The position numbers and the translations under genes are program-made. The notes beneath the pieces are model-generated. The model saw only the letters and a program-made list of their open reading frames with translations. It did not search any database and was not told the origin of the DNA. Below, one piece after another: positions 22,671 to 31,417 of a DNA stretch of 33,551 bases; positions within the stretch are counted from its first letter, which is position 1; every line of letters starts with the position of its first letter. The stretch is from Paracoccaceae bacterium (GTDB lineage Bacteria > Pseudomonadota > Alphaproteobacteria > Rhodobacterales > Rhodobacteraceae), in NCBI GenBank assembly GCA_019090795.1, contig JAHRVG010000083.1, forward strand, positions 1-33,551, given 5' to 3'.

Positions 22671-25333
22671 TGCAGCCGTTTAACCTGCTCGTCACCATTT
22701 GCCTGATCTATGTTATTGGTTTGTTTGTCATCGCCTATGTTGCGGAAAAAGGCGCAGCCGAGGGCAGGCTGACCTTTCTGCGCTCCCCCGTGGTCTATAC
22801 CCTGTCGCTTTCGGTCTATTGTACCGCATGGACATTTTACGGCGCGGTTGGTTCCGCAGCCCGCAACGGCCTGGAATTTGTCGCCATTTACCTAGGCCCT
22901 ACCCTCGTTTTCATGGGCTGGTGGTGGCTGTTGCGTAAACTGGTGCGCATCGGGCGCACCCAGCGTATCACCTCGATTGCCGATCTGATCTCCTCGCGCT
23001 ATGGAAAATCTAACACGCTGGCGGTGATCGTCACCTTGATGGCGGTGATCGGCACCACACCCTATATTGCGCTGCAACTGCAATCCCTCACTCTCAGCTT
23101 TTCAGCCTTTACCGCCGATAGCGGCCAATCCATCCCCTCCCCCGCCGTCACCGCTTTCTGGGTCGCTGTTGGCCTTGCGGTTTTCACCATTTTTTTCGGC
23201 ACCCGCAATTTGGATGCCAATGAGCGCCACCACGGCGTTGTCACGGCCATCGCGGTCGAGGCGGTGGTCAAACTGGTCGCTTTGCTATCGGTTGGCATAT
23301 TCGTGGTCTGGGGCGTGGCCGATGGCCCCTCGGATATCTTTTCACGCATGGATCCAGAGCTGCTCAAGGGGGGGCAAATTTTCACCCCGCGTTGGGTAAC
23401 TTTGATGTTTCTGTCCTCCACCGCGATCATCTGCCTGCCGCGCATGTTTCAGGTGGTTGTTGTGGAAAATTCCGTCGAAAAACATCTGGCAACGGCCAGC
23501 TGGGCCTTCCCGCTGTACCTGTTCGGGATGAGCCTGTTTGTATTGCCCATCGCCATCGCGGGCCAAAGCGAGCTGCCCGTCGGTGCAAACCCCGACCTGT
23601 ACGTGATGACGGTGCCCTTGGCCAAAGAGCAAACCGGCCTTGCTGCGCTGGCTTTTCTGGGGGGGTTTTCCTCGGCCACGAGCATGGTCATCGTTGCTGC
23701 CATTGCCCTTTCAACCATGATGTCCAACCACATCGTGTTGCCGCTTTGGCTGACCCTGAACAGAGGCCGCAACCCCCAGAGCGACGACGTGCGCACCTTA
23801 CTGTTGCGCGCGCGCCGGCTCAGCATAGGTGGCATTTTGGCGCTGGGGTATTTTTACTATCAGATCACCGGTGGCACCGATGCGCTGGCTTCTATCGGGT
23901 TGATCGCCTTTTTGGGCGTGGCACAGGTCATGCCCGCCCTTTTGGGTGGTATTTTCTGGCAAGGCGCCACCCGCAAAGCTGCCATCGCAGGGATCACTAC
24001 CGGCTTTGCTCTATGGGCCTACACCCTGTTCTTGCCCAGTTTTGGCGGTGCCTTTATCCTGTCCCAGACCACAATCGACCACGGCCCGCTTGGCATCGCT
24101 CTGCTGCGTCCCTACGGGTTGCTGGGATTGAACATCCCGGACCATCTGGTACATGCGGTCAGCTGGTCTATTGGCATGAACACACTCGTGTTTATCACAA
24201 CCTCGCTGTTCACCACACCGCGTCCGATCGAGCGCCGCCAAAGCGTGCAATTCGTTAATGTCTATGGTCGGTTCTCACCGCGCAGTGGTAGAAGCCACAG
24301 TGCAGAACCCGAAGAATTGCTGGTTCTGGCACAGCGCATTCTGGGACGAAATACGGCCATTAAACTGTTCAACGAAACCGCCGCAGAACAAGGCAAATCG
24401 CGGGGCCTGCCCGACCCCACCGACAGCTTTATGGAAAAACTGGAGCGGGATTTCGCCGGTTCTGTAGGGGCTGCGACCGCCCATGCGATGCTGGGGCAAA
24501 TCACAGGCGGCCCGGCTGTATCCGTCGAAGATATGATGGCCGTGGCCGATGAAACCGCCGGAATCATGGAATATTCCGCCCGCCTGAAAGCCCAATCGGA
24601 AGAGCTGACCAAAACCGCACAACAACTGCGCAAAGCCAACCTGCAACTGATGGAGTTGGGCGAACAGAAAGACACGTTTCTCAGTCAGGTCAGCCATGAA
24701 TTGCGCACGCCCATGACCTCTATTCGTGCCTTCTCCGAAATCCTGCGCGACAGTGATCAGCTAGAACCCGACCAGCTGAAACATTTTTCGGGCGTGATCC
24801 ACACTGAAAGCATCCGCCTGACCCGTCTGCTCGACGACATTCTGGATCTGAGCTTTATGGAAAACGGCCAAGTGAAGCTGAACATCCGGAGAACTGACCT
24901 CGGAAGCATTATAGATCGCGCCATCACCACCACAGAAACCCACCTGCAAGAGCGCAAAATTCTGCTCAAGCGGGATCTGGATCACGAGGCGATTACCGTG
25001 AACACCGATCCGGACAGGCTGGCGCAAGTATTAATTAACCTGATTTCCAATGCCGCGAAATATTGTAGCGCCCAAAAGCCTGAGGTCTCAATCAGTTGTG
25101 GGCGCAGTGCTAGCGCGGTACTCATAGACGTGGCTGACAACGGCAGTGGTATCGAAGCGGCAGACATCGACCTGATTTTCCAGAAATTTTCCAGACTTAG
25201 CGGCGTGTTTTCTGCCGGTAGCGCCGGTCTGGGGCTACCGATCAGCCGTGAAATCATGCGAAACCTCAAGGGCACGCTGACCTATGTGCCCACTGCAAAG
25301 GGCGCATTGTTCCGGATTACCCTTCCCCTGTAA
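22670..25333 (+). CDS. Sodium/solute symporter (SLC5)-type sensor histidine kinase, CbrA/CrbS-like
   Basis: This is a membrane fusion protein of 887 residues. Residues 1-515 form a sodium:solute symporter domain with about 13 hydrophobic helices (opening LLVTICLIYVIGLFVIAYV, with YSLS-like YTLSLSVYCTAWTFYGAVG and RYGKSNTLAV). Residues ~545-645 look like the STAC linker found between SLC5 and kinase parts (LAQRILGRNTAIKLFNETAAEQG; ERDFAGSVGAATAHAM). A coiled-coil leads to HisKA with H-box FLSQVSHELRTPMTSIR (His676) and a HATPase with N-box NLISNAAKY, DNGSGI, FQKFSR and GLGLPIS. No PAS domain is seen, unlike CbrA. Kinases of this type sense histidine (CbrA) or acetate-linked metabolism (CrbS, which controls acs in Vibrio and Pseudomonas). 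Being next to an acs operon suits a CrbS-like role, but the cognate regulator here is only a receiver. Confidence 0.93.
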   Translation: MQPFNLLVTICLIYVIGLFVIAYVAEKGAAEGRLTFLRSPVVYTLSLSVYCTAWTFYGAVGSAARNGLEFVAIYLGPTLVFMGWWWLLRKLVRIGRTQRITSIADLISSRYGKSNTLAVIVTLMAVIGTTPYIALQLQSLTLSFSAFTADSGQSIPSPAVTAFWVAVGLAVFTIFFGTRNLDANERHHGVVTAIAVEAVVKLVALLSVGIFVVWGVADGPSDIFSRMDPELLKGGQIFTPRWVTLMFLSSTAIICLPRMFQVVVVENSVEKHLATASWAFPLYLFGMSLFVLPIAIAGQSELPVGANPDLYVMTVPLAKEQTGLAALAFLGGFSSATSMVIVAAIALSTMMSNHIVLPLWLTLNRGRNPQSDDVRTLLLRARRLSIGGILALGYFYYQITGGTDALASIGLIAFLGVAQVMPALLGGIFWQGATRKAAIAGITTGFALWAYTLFLPSFGGAFILSQTTIDHGPLGIALLRPYGLLGLNIPDHLVHAVSWSIGMNTLVFITTSLFTTPRPIERRQSVQFVNVYGRFSPRSGRSHSAEPEELLVLAQRILGRNTAIKLFNETAAEQGKSRGLPDPTDSFMEKLERDFAGSVGAATAHAMLGQITGGPAVSVEDMMAVADETAGIMEYSARLKAQSEELTKTAQQLRKANLQLMELGEQKDTFLSQVSHELRTPMTSIRAFSEILRDSDQLEPDQLKHFSGVIHTESIRLTRLLDDILDLSFMENGQVKLNIRRTDLGSIIDRAITTTETHLQERKILLKRDLDHEAITVNTDPDRLAQVLINLISNAAKYCSAQKPEVSISCGRSASAVLIDVADNGSGIEAADIDLIFQKFSRLSGVFSAGSAGLGLPISREIMRNLKGTLTYVPTAKGALFRITLPL

Positions 25334-25443
25334 CCAGTTGTCTGTGGTTTTTCACCAATCCCTGCCGAAAAATGGACAATGCCGCGCAATGCCACCTTGT
25401 CACCGCCGGTGCAGCGGTTAAAATAGACGCTGGTTAATAGAAA

Positions 25444-25458
25444 TCCTATCCGATAGGA
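25444..25458. promoter_or_regulatory. 15-bp pseudo-palindrome upstream of gcrA
   Basis: TCCTATC-C-GATAGGA is symmetric about base 25451, 53 bases before the gcrA start. A second small hairpin (CCGGC 25469-25473 with GCCGG 25479-25483) follows it. It could be an operator. I saw no GANTC methylation site in 25334-25503. Confidence 0.4.
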
Positions 25459-25503
25459 CAAGTTCGGACCGGCAACGCGCCGGGGAACATCAGGAGCATA
25501 AAG

Positions 25504-26082
25504 ATGTCGTGGACAGATGAGCGTGTCGAGCTGTTGAAAAACATGTGGGGCGAGGGCCGCAGTGCCAGCCAGATTGCCAAGGAATTGGGCGGCGTGACGC
25601 GCAATGCGGTGATCGGCAAAGTGCACCGTCTGGGCCTGTCCAACCGGGCAACTCCAGCCAAAGCGGCCAAGGAAAAACCCGCACCGAAGGAGGCCGCGAA
25701 GCCAAAACCCAAACCAAAGGCGGCCGCGCCAGCGGCGCCGACGCCAGTGGAGCCGGAGTCCAACACCCACGCCGTGGTCAAGGCCGTCAGCATCCCACCG
25801 CGCAAGCCAATTATCACGGCAGGCAAACCCCTGCCACCACAACCCTCGACCAACGAGATCAGCAAAGAAGCGCTGGCCAATGTGGCTTTGGTTGAGAAAA
25901 AGGCCAAAAAGCTGACCTTGATGGAACTAACCGAGCGCACATGCAAATGGCCGATCGGCGACCCTGCAACGGATGATTTCTGGTTTTGTGGTCTGGGTGT
26001 GCAACAAGGAAAACCTTACTGCGAAGCCCACAACGCGGTCGCTTTCCAGCCCATGTCTGCGCGGCGCGACCGTCGTCGCTGA
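25504..26082 (+). CDS. gcrA: GcrA cell cycle regulator
   Basis: GcrA is an alphaproteobacterial transcription factor that binds sigma-70 and GANTC-methylated promoters to drive S-phase genes. The protein has 192 residues. Residues 1-46 form the DNA-binding helix-turn-helix: MSWTDERVELLKNMW, then SASQIAKELGGVTRNAVIGKVHRLGLSNR, the family signature. A Lys/Ala/Pro-rich linker (about 50-110) follows. The C-terminal sigma-interacting part contains TLMELTERTCKWPIGDP, FWFCGLGVQQGKPYCEAH. ATG 25504 follows AGGAGC. It is a single gene with a pseudo-palindrome in its upstream region, 170 bases after the kinase gene; it is not part of that operon by function. Confidence 0.96.
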   Translation: MSWTDERVELLKNMWGEGRSASQIAKELGGVTRNAVIGKVHRLGLSNRATPAKAAKEKPAPKEAAKPKPKPKAAAPAAPTPVEPESNTHAVVKAVSIPPRKPIITAGKPLPPQPSTNEISKEALANVALVEKKAKKLTLMELTERTCKWPIGDPATDDFWFCGLGVQQGKPYCEAHNAVAFQPMSARRDRRR

Positions 26083-26139
26083 ATTGCAACAGGCCCGCAA
26101 AGCATTACTTAACACCCATAAGCTATATGGGGCTACAGA

Positions 26140-26568
26140 ATGATTTGTTACACGCTCAAATGCGCCGATGACCACCGGTTTGACAGCTGGTTCCAGTCGG
26201 CAGAGGCGTTCGACAAGCTGATGGCCGCAGGCATGGTGACCTGTTCCGTTTGTGGTGCGCTTGGGGTGGAAAAGGCGATTATGGCCCCACAGGTGCGTAC
26301 GGCCCGCAAACAGCCCCAAAAACCCGAGGCGCCGCTATCGGCACCTGCCTCTCCCGCCGAACAGGCGCTTACGGAGATGCGAAAAATGGTTGAGGCCAAC
26401 TCAGAAGATGTTGGTGATAATTTCGCCGATGAGGCCCGCGCCATTCACGACGGCGATGCCCCGGAACGTTCAATTTACGGCCAGGCCAAACCGGAAGAGG
26501 CCAAAGCCCTGATCGACGACGGCATTGAGGTCTCGCCACTACCTTGGGGCAATAAACGGACGAATTAG
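26140..26568 (+). CDS. DUF1178 family protein (zinc-ribbon-like)
   Basis: This conserved alphaproteobacterial and betaproteobacterial protein of 142 residues has unknown function. It opens MICYTLKCADDHRFDSWFQSAEAFDKL, the family signature. Cys8 and His12 together with Cys35-x2-Cys38 in TCSVCGALGVEKAIMAP form a probable zinc site. A Pro/Ala-rich linker precedes a helical domain (EMRKMVEANSEDVGDNFADEARAIH) and the end GEIEVSPLPWG-like tail (here DGIEVSPLPWG). The ribosome site before ATG 26140 is weak (GGGGCT). The gene lies 57 bases after gcrA on the same strand and could be cotranscribed. I have no function to offer. Confidence 0.9.
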   Translation: MICYTLKCADDHRFDSWFQSAEAFDKLMAAGMVTCSVCGALGVEKAIMAPQVRTARKQPQKPEAPLSAPASPAEQALTEMRKMVEANSEDVGDNFADEARAIHDGDAPERSIYGQAKPEEAKALIDDGIEVSPLPWGNKRTN

Positions 26569-26667
26569 AGGCTGTTTGTGAGGCGCCATCGCCCCTTCCT
26601 CCTTGCCCCGCGCCCCTTTCACCGCTAAGACGTTCCCGACTGAAAATCTAGGTTCGAGAGCAATACT

Positions 26668-27909
26668 ATGCCCCGCTTGGTGATGAAATTTGGCGGCACA
26701 TCCGTGGCCGATCTGGAGCGGATTAAAAATGCCGCTCAAAAAGTAAAGCAAGAGGTCGAAAACGGCTTTGAGGTGATTGTTATTGTCTCGGCCATGTCTG
26801 GCAAAACCAATGAAATGGTGGGCTGGGTGCAAGAGACCTCGCCGCTTTATGATGCACGCGAATATGATGCGATTGTGTCCTCGGGCGAGAACGTCACCGC
26901 TGGCCTGATGGCGCTGACCTTGCAGGAAATGGATATCCCCGCGCGCAGTTGGCAAGGTTGGCAAGTACCGCTGAAAACCACCTCCGCCCATGGTGCAGCA
27001 CGGATTGAGGAAATCCCCACCGACAATCTGGATGCCAAGTTTGGCGAGGGTATGAAAGTTGCGGTGGTTGCAGGCTTTCAGGGCATCGCAGTAGATGGCC
27101 GGATTACCACACTGGGGCGTGGCGGTTCCGACACCACAGCAGTGGCTTTTGCGGCAGCATTCAGCGCCGCGCGTTGCGATATCTACACTGATGTGGACGG
27201 CATTTACACCACCGACCCGCGGGTTGTGCCCAATGCAGCCAAGCTGAAAAAAATATCTTACGAGGAAATGCTGGAACTGGCGTCCCTTGGGGCCAAGGTG
27301 CTGCAAACCCGCTCTGTTGAGCTGGCGATGCGTTTCAAGGTGCCGCTCAGGGTTCTCAGCTCGTTTGAGGCCGACATATCAACAAACGCCGGAACACTGG
27401 TGTGTGATGAGGAAGAGATCATGGAAAACAATGTCGTAAACGGTGTCGCCTTCGTGCGGGACGAGGCAAAAATGACCCTGGTATCCGTGGCTGACCGTCC
27501 GGGCATTGCCGCTGCGATCTTTGGGCCGCTGGCGGATGCGGGCATCAATGTAGACATGATCGTGCAAAATATTTCCGAGGAAGGGCGTACAGACATGACG
27601 TTTTCCTGCCCGGTAGATCAGGTGCTGCGCGCCGAGAAGGCCCTGAACGGGGCCAAAGAAAGTGGCGAGATTAATTATCATGGGCTGGTGTCGGACAAAG
27701 ACGTAGCCAAGGTCTCGGTTGTCGGCATCGGCATGCGCAGTCACGTAGGCGTGGCCAAGCAAATGTTCGACGTTTTGGCCCGCGAAGGCGTGAACATCAA
27801 AGTGATCACAACCTCCGAAATCAAAATTTCTGTGCTTGTGGACCGAAAATATATGGAATTGGCAGTCAGGGCGTTGTATGATGAGTTTGAACTCGAACAT
27901 GCAACTTAA
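26668..27909 (+). CDS. lysC: Aspartate kinase
   Basis: This enzyme phosphorylates aspartate, the first step to lysine, methionine and threonine and to diaminopimelate for the cell wall. It has 413 residues, the usual size of the bacterial single-function type. The kinase domain opens VMKFGGTSVADLERI, with VSAMSGKTNEMV, SSGENVTAGL and GRGGSDTTAVAFAA. Two ACT domains follow (about 265-330 and 345-410: VSVADRPGIAAAIFGPLADAGINVDMIVQN and VGIGMRSHVGVAKQMFDVLAREGVNI). They are the sites of lysine and/or threonine feedback. The upstream ribosome site is weak. The gene is 12 bases before ptsP, an arrangement I recall as common in Rhodobacterales and which suggests cotranscription. Confidence 0.97.
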   Translation: MPRLVMKFGGTSVADLERIKNAAQKVKQEVENGFEVIVIVSAMSGKTNEMVGWVQETSPLYDAREYDAIVSSGENVTAGLMALTLQEMDIPARSWQGWQVPLKTTSAHGAARIEEIPTDNLDAKFGEGMKVAVVAGFQGIAVDGRITTLGRGGSDTTAVAFAAAFSAARCDIYTDVDGIYTTDPRVVPNAAKLKKISYEEMLELASLGAKVLQTRSVELAMRFKVPLRVLSSFEADISTNAGTLVCDEEEIMENNVVNGVAFVRDEAKMTLVSVADRPGIAAAIFGPLADAGINVDMIVQNISEEGRTDMTFSCPVDQVLRAEKALNGAKESGEINYHGLVSDKDVAKVSVVGIGMRSHVGVAKQMFDVLAREGVNIKVITTSEIKISVLVDRKYMELAVRALYDEFELEHAT

Positions 27910-27921
27910 GCGAGAATTATT

Positions 27922-30168
27922 TTGAGACTGGCAGGCCAAGACAGCAGGAAACTGCTCACAAAGCTGCGCGACACGCTGGCAGAAGATGGCGACGGACAAG
28001 AACGGCTGGACCACATCACCCAGCTGGTTTCCAAGAGCATGGGCACGCAAGTTTGCTCTATCTACTTGCGTCGCGACCGCCAGACACTGGAACTTTGCGC
28101 TACTCAGGGGCTCAAGAAGGCCTCGGTTCACCAGACCCGTATGCGCTATGGCGAAGGGCTGGTGGGGCGTGTGGCTCAGGAGGCCATTCCGATCAACGCC
28201 GAGGATGCCACAAAAGAAAAGGGCTTCCGCTACATGCCCGAAACCGGCGAGGAGCGCTATTCATCCTTGCTCGGGGTGCCGATACAGCGGCTTGGCGAAG
28301 TCTTGGGCGTGTTGGTTGTACAGAGCCGCAAAAAACGGAAATTCACCGACGACGAAGTCTACGCCCTTGAAATCGTTGCGATGCTGATTGCCGAAATGAA
28401 GGAACTTGGCGCCTTTGTCGGTGCTGGCGAAGCCATGACCGCCCCGCATCAGCGCGCATTGATGTTTCAAGGCGCGTCTGCTCAGGAAGGATCGGCTCAG
28501 GGCACTGTTTTGTTGCATGACCCGCAAATCGTAATCGCAAACCCGGTTGCCGATAACCCTAAGGCCGAAAAAAAACGCCTGAGCAAAGCGATGGACCAGT
28601 TACGCATATCCATTAACGATTTGCTGAAGGCGAACAAGGCCTCTGCGGCAAATGACGAACAGCGTGATGTGATGGAAGCCTATCGCATGTTTGCCAACTC
28701 CAAAGGCTGGATGAAACGTCTAAGGGCAAGCATCGACAGTGGTTTGGCGGCTGAGGTTGCGGTGGAAAAAGAACAATCTGCCACCCGTGCACGCATGGCG
28801 CGCGTTCCCGATCCCTATCTGCGCGAACGTCTACATGATCTGGATGATCTGTCCAACCGGCTACTGCGTCAATTAACTGGCCAGGGACGTCAGGCAGGGG
28901 ACGCAATACCGGAAAATGCGGTTTTGGTGGCGCGTAATATCGGCCCTGGTGAATTGCTGGAATACGGAAAATCCCTCAAAGGTATCGTACTGGAACAGGG
29001 GTCCGTGGGGTCTCACGCCGCGATTATCGCGCGGGCCTGGGCGATTCCGATGGTGATCCACGCCAAGAGAATAACCGTCGATGCACTGAATGGCGACGCC
29101 ATTTTGGTGGATGGCGATCAAGGTATCGCCCACTTGCGCCCCGACGAATCAATCACGGCTGCCTACAGCGAAAAAATGGCCATGGCGACCCAGGCCAAGG
29201 AGCGCTATGCGACGATCAAAGACAAACCGGCACTGACCAAAGACGGTGTGCGTTTTGAATTGTTGATGAACGCTGGGCTGATGGTGGATTTGCCGAGCCT
29301 CAAAAGCTCCGGGGCCGAAGGTGTTGGTCTATTTCGCACCGAATTGCAGTTTTTGATACGCAATAAAATGCCGATGCGCGACGAACTTGCCGGTCTCTAT
29401 GAACACGTGTTCGATGCCGCCGATGGCAAGCCTGTCACCTTTCGCACCCTTGATATCGGGTCTGACAAAGTGCTGCCCTATTTCCGCCCCGAGGAAGAGC
29501 CCAATCCCGCCATGGGTTGGCGCGCCATTCGTGTCGGGCTGGAACGCAAGGCGGTTATGCGGATGCAGTTACAAGCGCTTTTGCGCGCCTCCAAGGGGCG
29601 CCCGATGCGGATCATGTTTCCGTTTGTGGCACAATTCGAAGAATTCCAGCAAGCCAAGGCAATGCTGAATAAGGTTTACAAGAATGAGAAACGTCTGGGC
29701 CACCGCGTGCCCTCTGAACTCAAGGTCGGGGCGATGCTGGAAACCCCGTCACTAGCTTTTGCCCCGAACCAGTTTTTCGAGATGACCGATTTCATTTCCA
29801 TCGGAGGTAATGACCTAAAGCAGTTTTTCTTTGCCGCAGATCGTGAAAACGAACGGGTACGCAGTCGCTACGACACCCTGAACGTTAGTTTCCTGACCTT
29901 TCTGGAACTGATCTGCAAACGCTGTTTTGACCTCGGAACCCCCGTCAGTTTTTGCGGCGAGGATGCGGGTAAACCCTTGGAAGCCCTGTGCTTTGCCGCC
30001 ATGGGGCTGCGTACGATCTCCATGCGCCCCTCCTCGATCGGGCCGGTCAAAAACATGCTGCGCGGAATCAATTTGGCCGAGGCACGCAAGGTTATCGACG
30101 CGGCACGCGTATCTGGAGACCAATCGGTGCGCAAAACCATGCAAGCATGGCTGGATCAGCAATCCTAG
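27922..30168 (+). CDS. ptsP: PEP--protein phosphotransferase of the nitrogen PTS (EI-Ntr)
   Basis: EI-Ntr takes phosphate from phosphoenolpyruvate and passes it to NPr, then to EIIA-Ntr. It links carbon, nitrogen and potassium state. The 748 residues show a GAF domain (about 20-165: QVCSIYLRRDRQTLELCATQGL, SLLGVPIQRLGEVLGVLVVQ), which senses nitrogen compounds in related enzymes. The enzyme I domains follow, with the active-site His365 in GSVGSHAAIIARA, the PEP-binding GLFRTELQFL, and Cys678 in PVSFCGEDAG. TTG 27922 is the likely start, since the frame has only GCG AGA ATT ATT before it after a stop. The other parts of the system (NPr, EIIA-Ntr) are not in the window. It follows lysC by 12 bases. 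Confidence 0.95.
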   Translation: MRLAGQDSRKLLTKLRDTLAEDGDGQERLDHITQLVSKSMGTQVCSIYLRRDRQTLELCATQGLKKASVHQTRMRYGEGLVGRVAQEAIPINAEDATKEKGFRYMPETGEERYSSLLGVPIQRLGEVLGVLVVQSRKKRKFTDDEVYALEIVAMLIAEMKELGAFVGAGEAMTAPHQRALMFQGASAQEGSAQGTVLLHDPQIVIANPVADNPKAEKKRLSKAMDQLRISINDLLKANKASAANDEQRDVMEAYRMFANSKGWMKRLRASIDSGLAAEVAVEKEQSATRARMARVPDPYLRERLHDLDDLSNRLLRQLTGQGRQAGDAIPENAVLVARNIGPGELLEYGKSLKGIVLEQGSVGSHAAIIARAWAIPMVIHAKRITVDALNGDAILVDGDQGIAHLRPDESITAAYSEKMAMATQAKERYATIKDKPALTKDGVRFELLMNAGLMVDLPSLKSSGAEGVGLFRTELQFLIRNKMPMRDELAGLYEHVFDAADGKPVTFRTLDIGSDKVLPYFRPEEEPNPAMGWRAIRVGLERKAVMRMQLQALLRASKGRPMRIMFPFVAQFEEFQQAKAMLNKVYKNEKRLGHRVPSELKVGAMLETPSLAFAPNQFFEMTDFISIGGNDLKQFFFAADRENERVRSRYDTLNVSFLTFLELICKRCFDLGTPVSFCGEDAGKPLEALCFAAMGLRTISMRPSSIGPVKNMLRGINLAEARKVIDAARVSGDQSVRKTMQAWLDQQS

Positions 30169-30281
30169 CTTGAATCGGGTATCCACCATTTTTAGGGCAA
30201 AACGGCATATTTCTAGCTTGAGGTATTGTCGCATTGAGGGCATATATCGTCGCAAACAACCCATTGCCGGAGAAGCGCGGT

Positions 30282-30902
30282 TTGGATCTTAATTCTGTAA
30301 GAACATCATATCGGGCATGGGCACCGGTCTATGACAAGACATTTGGCGCGGTAACTTCTCGGGGGCGTCGCCAAGCTATCAAACATATCAACCATCACCA
30401 CGGACGTGTGTTGGAGGTTGGCGTTGGAACTGGGTTATCTCTCAAACATTATGACCCCCATCTGGAAGTGACCGGCATCGACGTTTCCACCCATATGCTG
30501 GCAAAGGCCCGTAAAAAGGTGCAAAAAAGGGCGTTGAACCACGTAACTGGCATCCATGAAATGGATGCGCGGGCCATGGAATTCCCCGACAACCACTTTG
30601 ATGTTGTGGTTGCAATGTACCTGATTTCCGTAGTGCCGGACCCCGAAAAGGTGATCGCGGAAATGGCGCGCGTGTGCAAAAACGGCGGCGAAGTGGTGAT
30701 CGTCAACCATTTTGCCCATGAAAAAGGTGCGCTATCGGTTGTCGAAAAGGTGATTGCACCCTTTGCCAATAAAATCGGCTGGCACAGCGATTTCGCCATT
30801 CAGCAGACACAGGGATCAAAAGATCTGGTTCTGCGTGAAAAATCAAAATGTTCGCCACTTGGCATGTTTACCTTCATGCGCATGGAAAAGCAGGCCGCTT
30901 AG
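30282..30902 (+). CDS. Class I SAM-dependent methyltransferase, PmtA-like (phosphatidylethanolamine N-methyltransferase)
   Basis: This protein of 206 residues resembles the Rhodobacter-type phosphatidylethanolamine N-methyltransferase (PmtA), which makes phosphatidylcholine at the membrane by three methylations. Motifs are YRAWAPVYDKTFG near the N-terminus, the SAM-binding motif I VLEVGVGTGLSL, GIDVSTHMLAKARKK, and PDNHFDVVVAMYLISVVPDPEKVIAEMARVCKNGG. I chose TTG 30282 because GGAGAA (30269-30274) sits seven bases upstream and the length then matches family members (~200). A TTG at 30234 would add 16 residues with no homology. PmtA is preferred to a generic methyltransferase (UbiE-like) because of the YxxWAPVYD start, but only enzyme tests would settle it. 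Confidence 0.82.
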   Translation: MDLNSVRTSYRAWAPVYDKTFGAVTSRGRRQAIKHINHHHGRVLEVGVGTGLSLKHYDPHLEVTGIDVSTHMLAKARKKVQKRALNHVTGIHEMDARAMEFPDNHFDVVVAMYLISVVPDPEKVIAEMARVCKNGGEVVIVNHFAHEKGALSVVEKVIAPFANKIGWHSDFAIQQTQGSKDLVLREKSKCSPLGMFTFMRMEKQAA

Positions 30903-30922
30903 ACGTTGGTCGCCAAAACCCT

Positions 30923-31417
30923 TTAGTCAGCCCACCTTTGGATCAACCCAACCACCTGATCCATCGCCCCATCGCAGAGCGCCAGCGCAAGCAGGCGATC
31001 CGGATTTGTTGGCGGCGGATACTCCAGCCCTGGCATTTTCTCAAAACCAAACCGCCGGTAATACGGCGCATCCCCCACCAGAATAACCCGCTTCCAGCCG
31101 ATCTCGCGCGCCTTGGCCAGCGAATCGCGGATCAGAACCCCGCCCAAGCCTTCACCCTGATAGGTCGGATGTACCGCCACCGGCCCCAGCAACAGTGCCG
31201 CATCCCTGCGCTTACCCACCTGCACCGGCCAATAGCGGATCGCGCCCGCCAGCACATCATATTGATCTCGCGCCACCAGACAAAGTTCTGAAACCGGCGC
31301 CACCCCATCGCGCAGACGATAGGAACTCAACGCTTCACGTCCCGGCGCAAAGGCCAGATCATAGAGGTTTTCAACCTCGTACCAATCATCATCCGTTTCC
31401 GGCGCAAGGCGAAACAT
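30923..31417 (-). CDS. GNAT family N-acetyltransferase
   Basis: This cytoplasmic acetyltransferase of 164 residues uses acetyl-CoA. The substrate is unknown. The fold is seen in MFRLAPETDDDWYEVENLYDLAF, then RYWPVQVG, and the acetyl-CoA-binding motif A LGPVAVHPTYQGEGLGGVLIRDSL, with the C-terminal VGDAPYYRRFGFEKM common to YhbS-type members. ATG 31417 is supported by GAGG at a distance of about nine bases and by homology beginning there; the frame stays open for 29 more codons. It diverges from the flavin reductase-like gene across 107 bases and converges on pmtA with 20 bases between. Confidence 0.92.
   Translation of the reverse strand: MFRLAPETDDDWYEVENLYDLAFAPGREALSSYRLRDGVAPVSELCLVARDQYDVLAGAIRYWPVQVGKRRDAALLLGPVAVHPTYQGEGLGGVLIRDSLAKAREIGWKRVILVGDAPYYRRFGFEKMPGLEYPPPTNPDRLLALALCDGAMDQVVGLIQRWAD

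Noticed and set aside
23392-24258. A 288-codon + strand open frame inside the symporter-kinase gene
   Set aside because: It is an out-of-frame reading of the kinase gene, rich in His/Arg/Pro; the true frame has continuous domain matches through this interval.
25415-25440. CtrA-type site (TTAA pair) before gcrA
   Set aside because: The two TTAA elements are about 12 bases apart, not the 7 required by the CtrA consensus.
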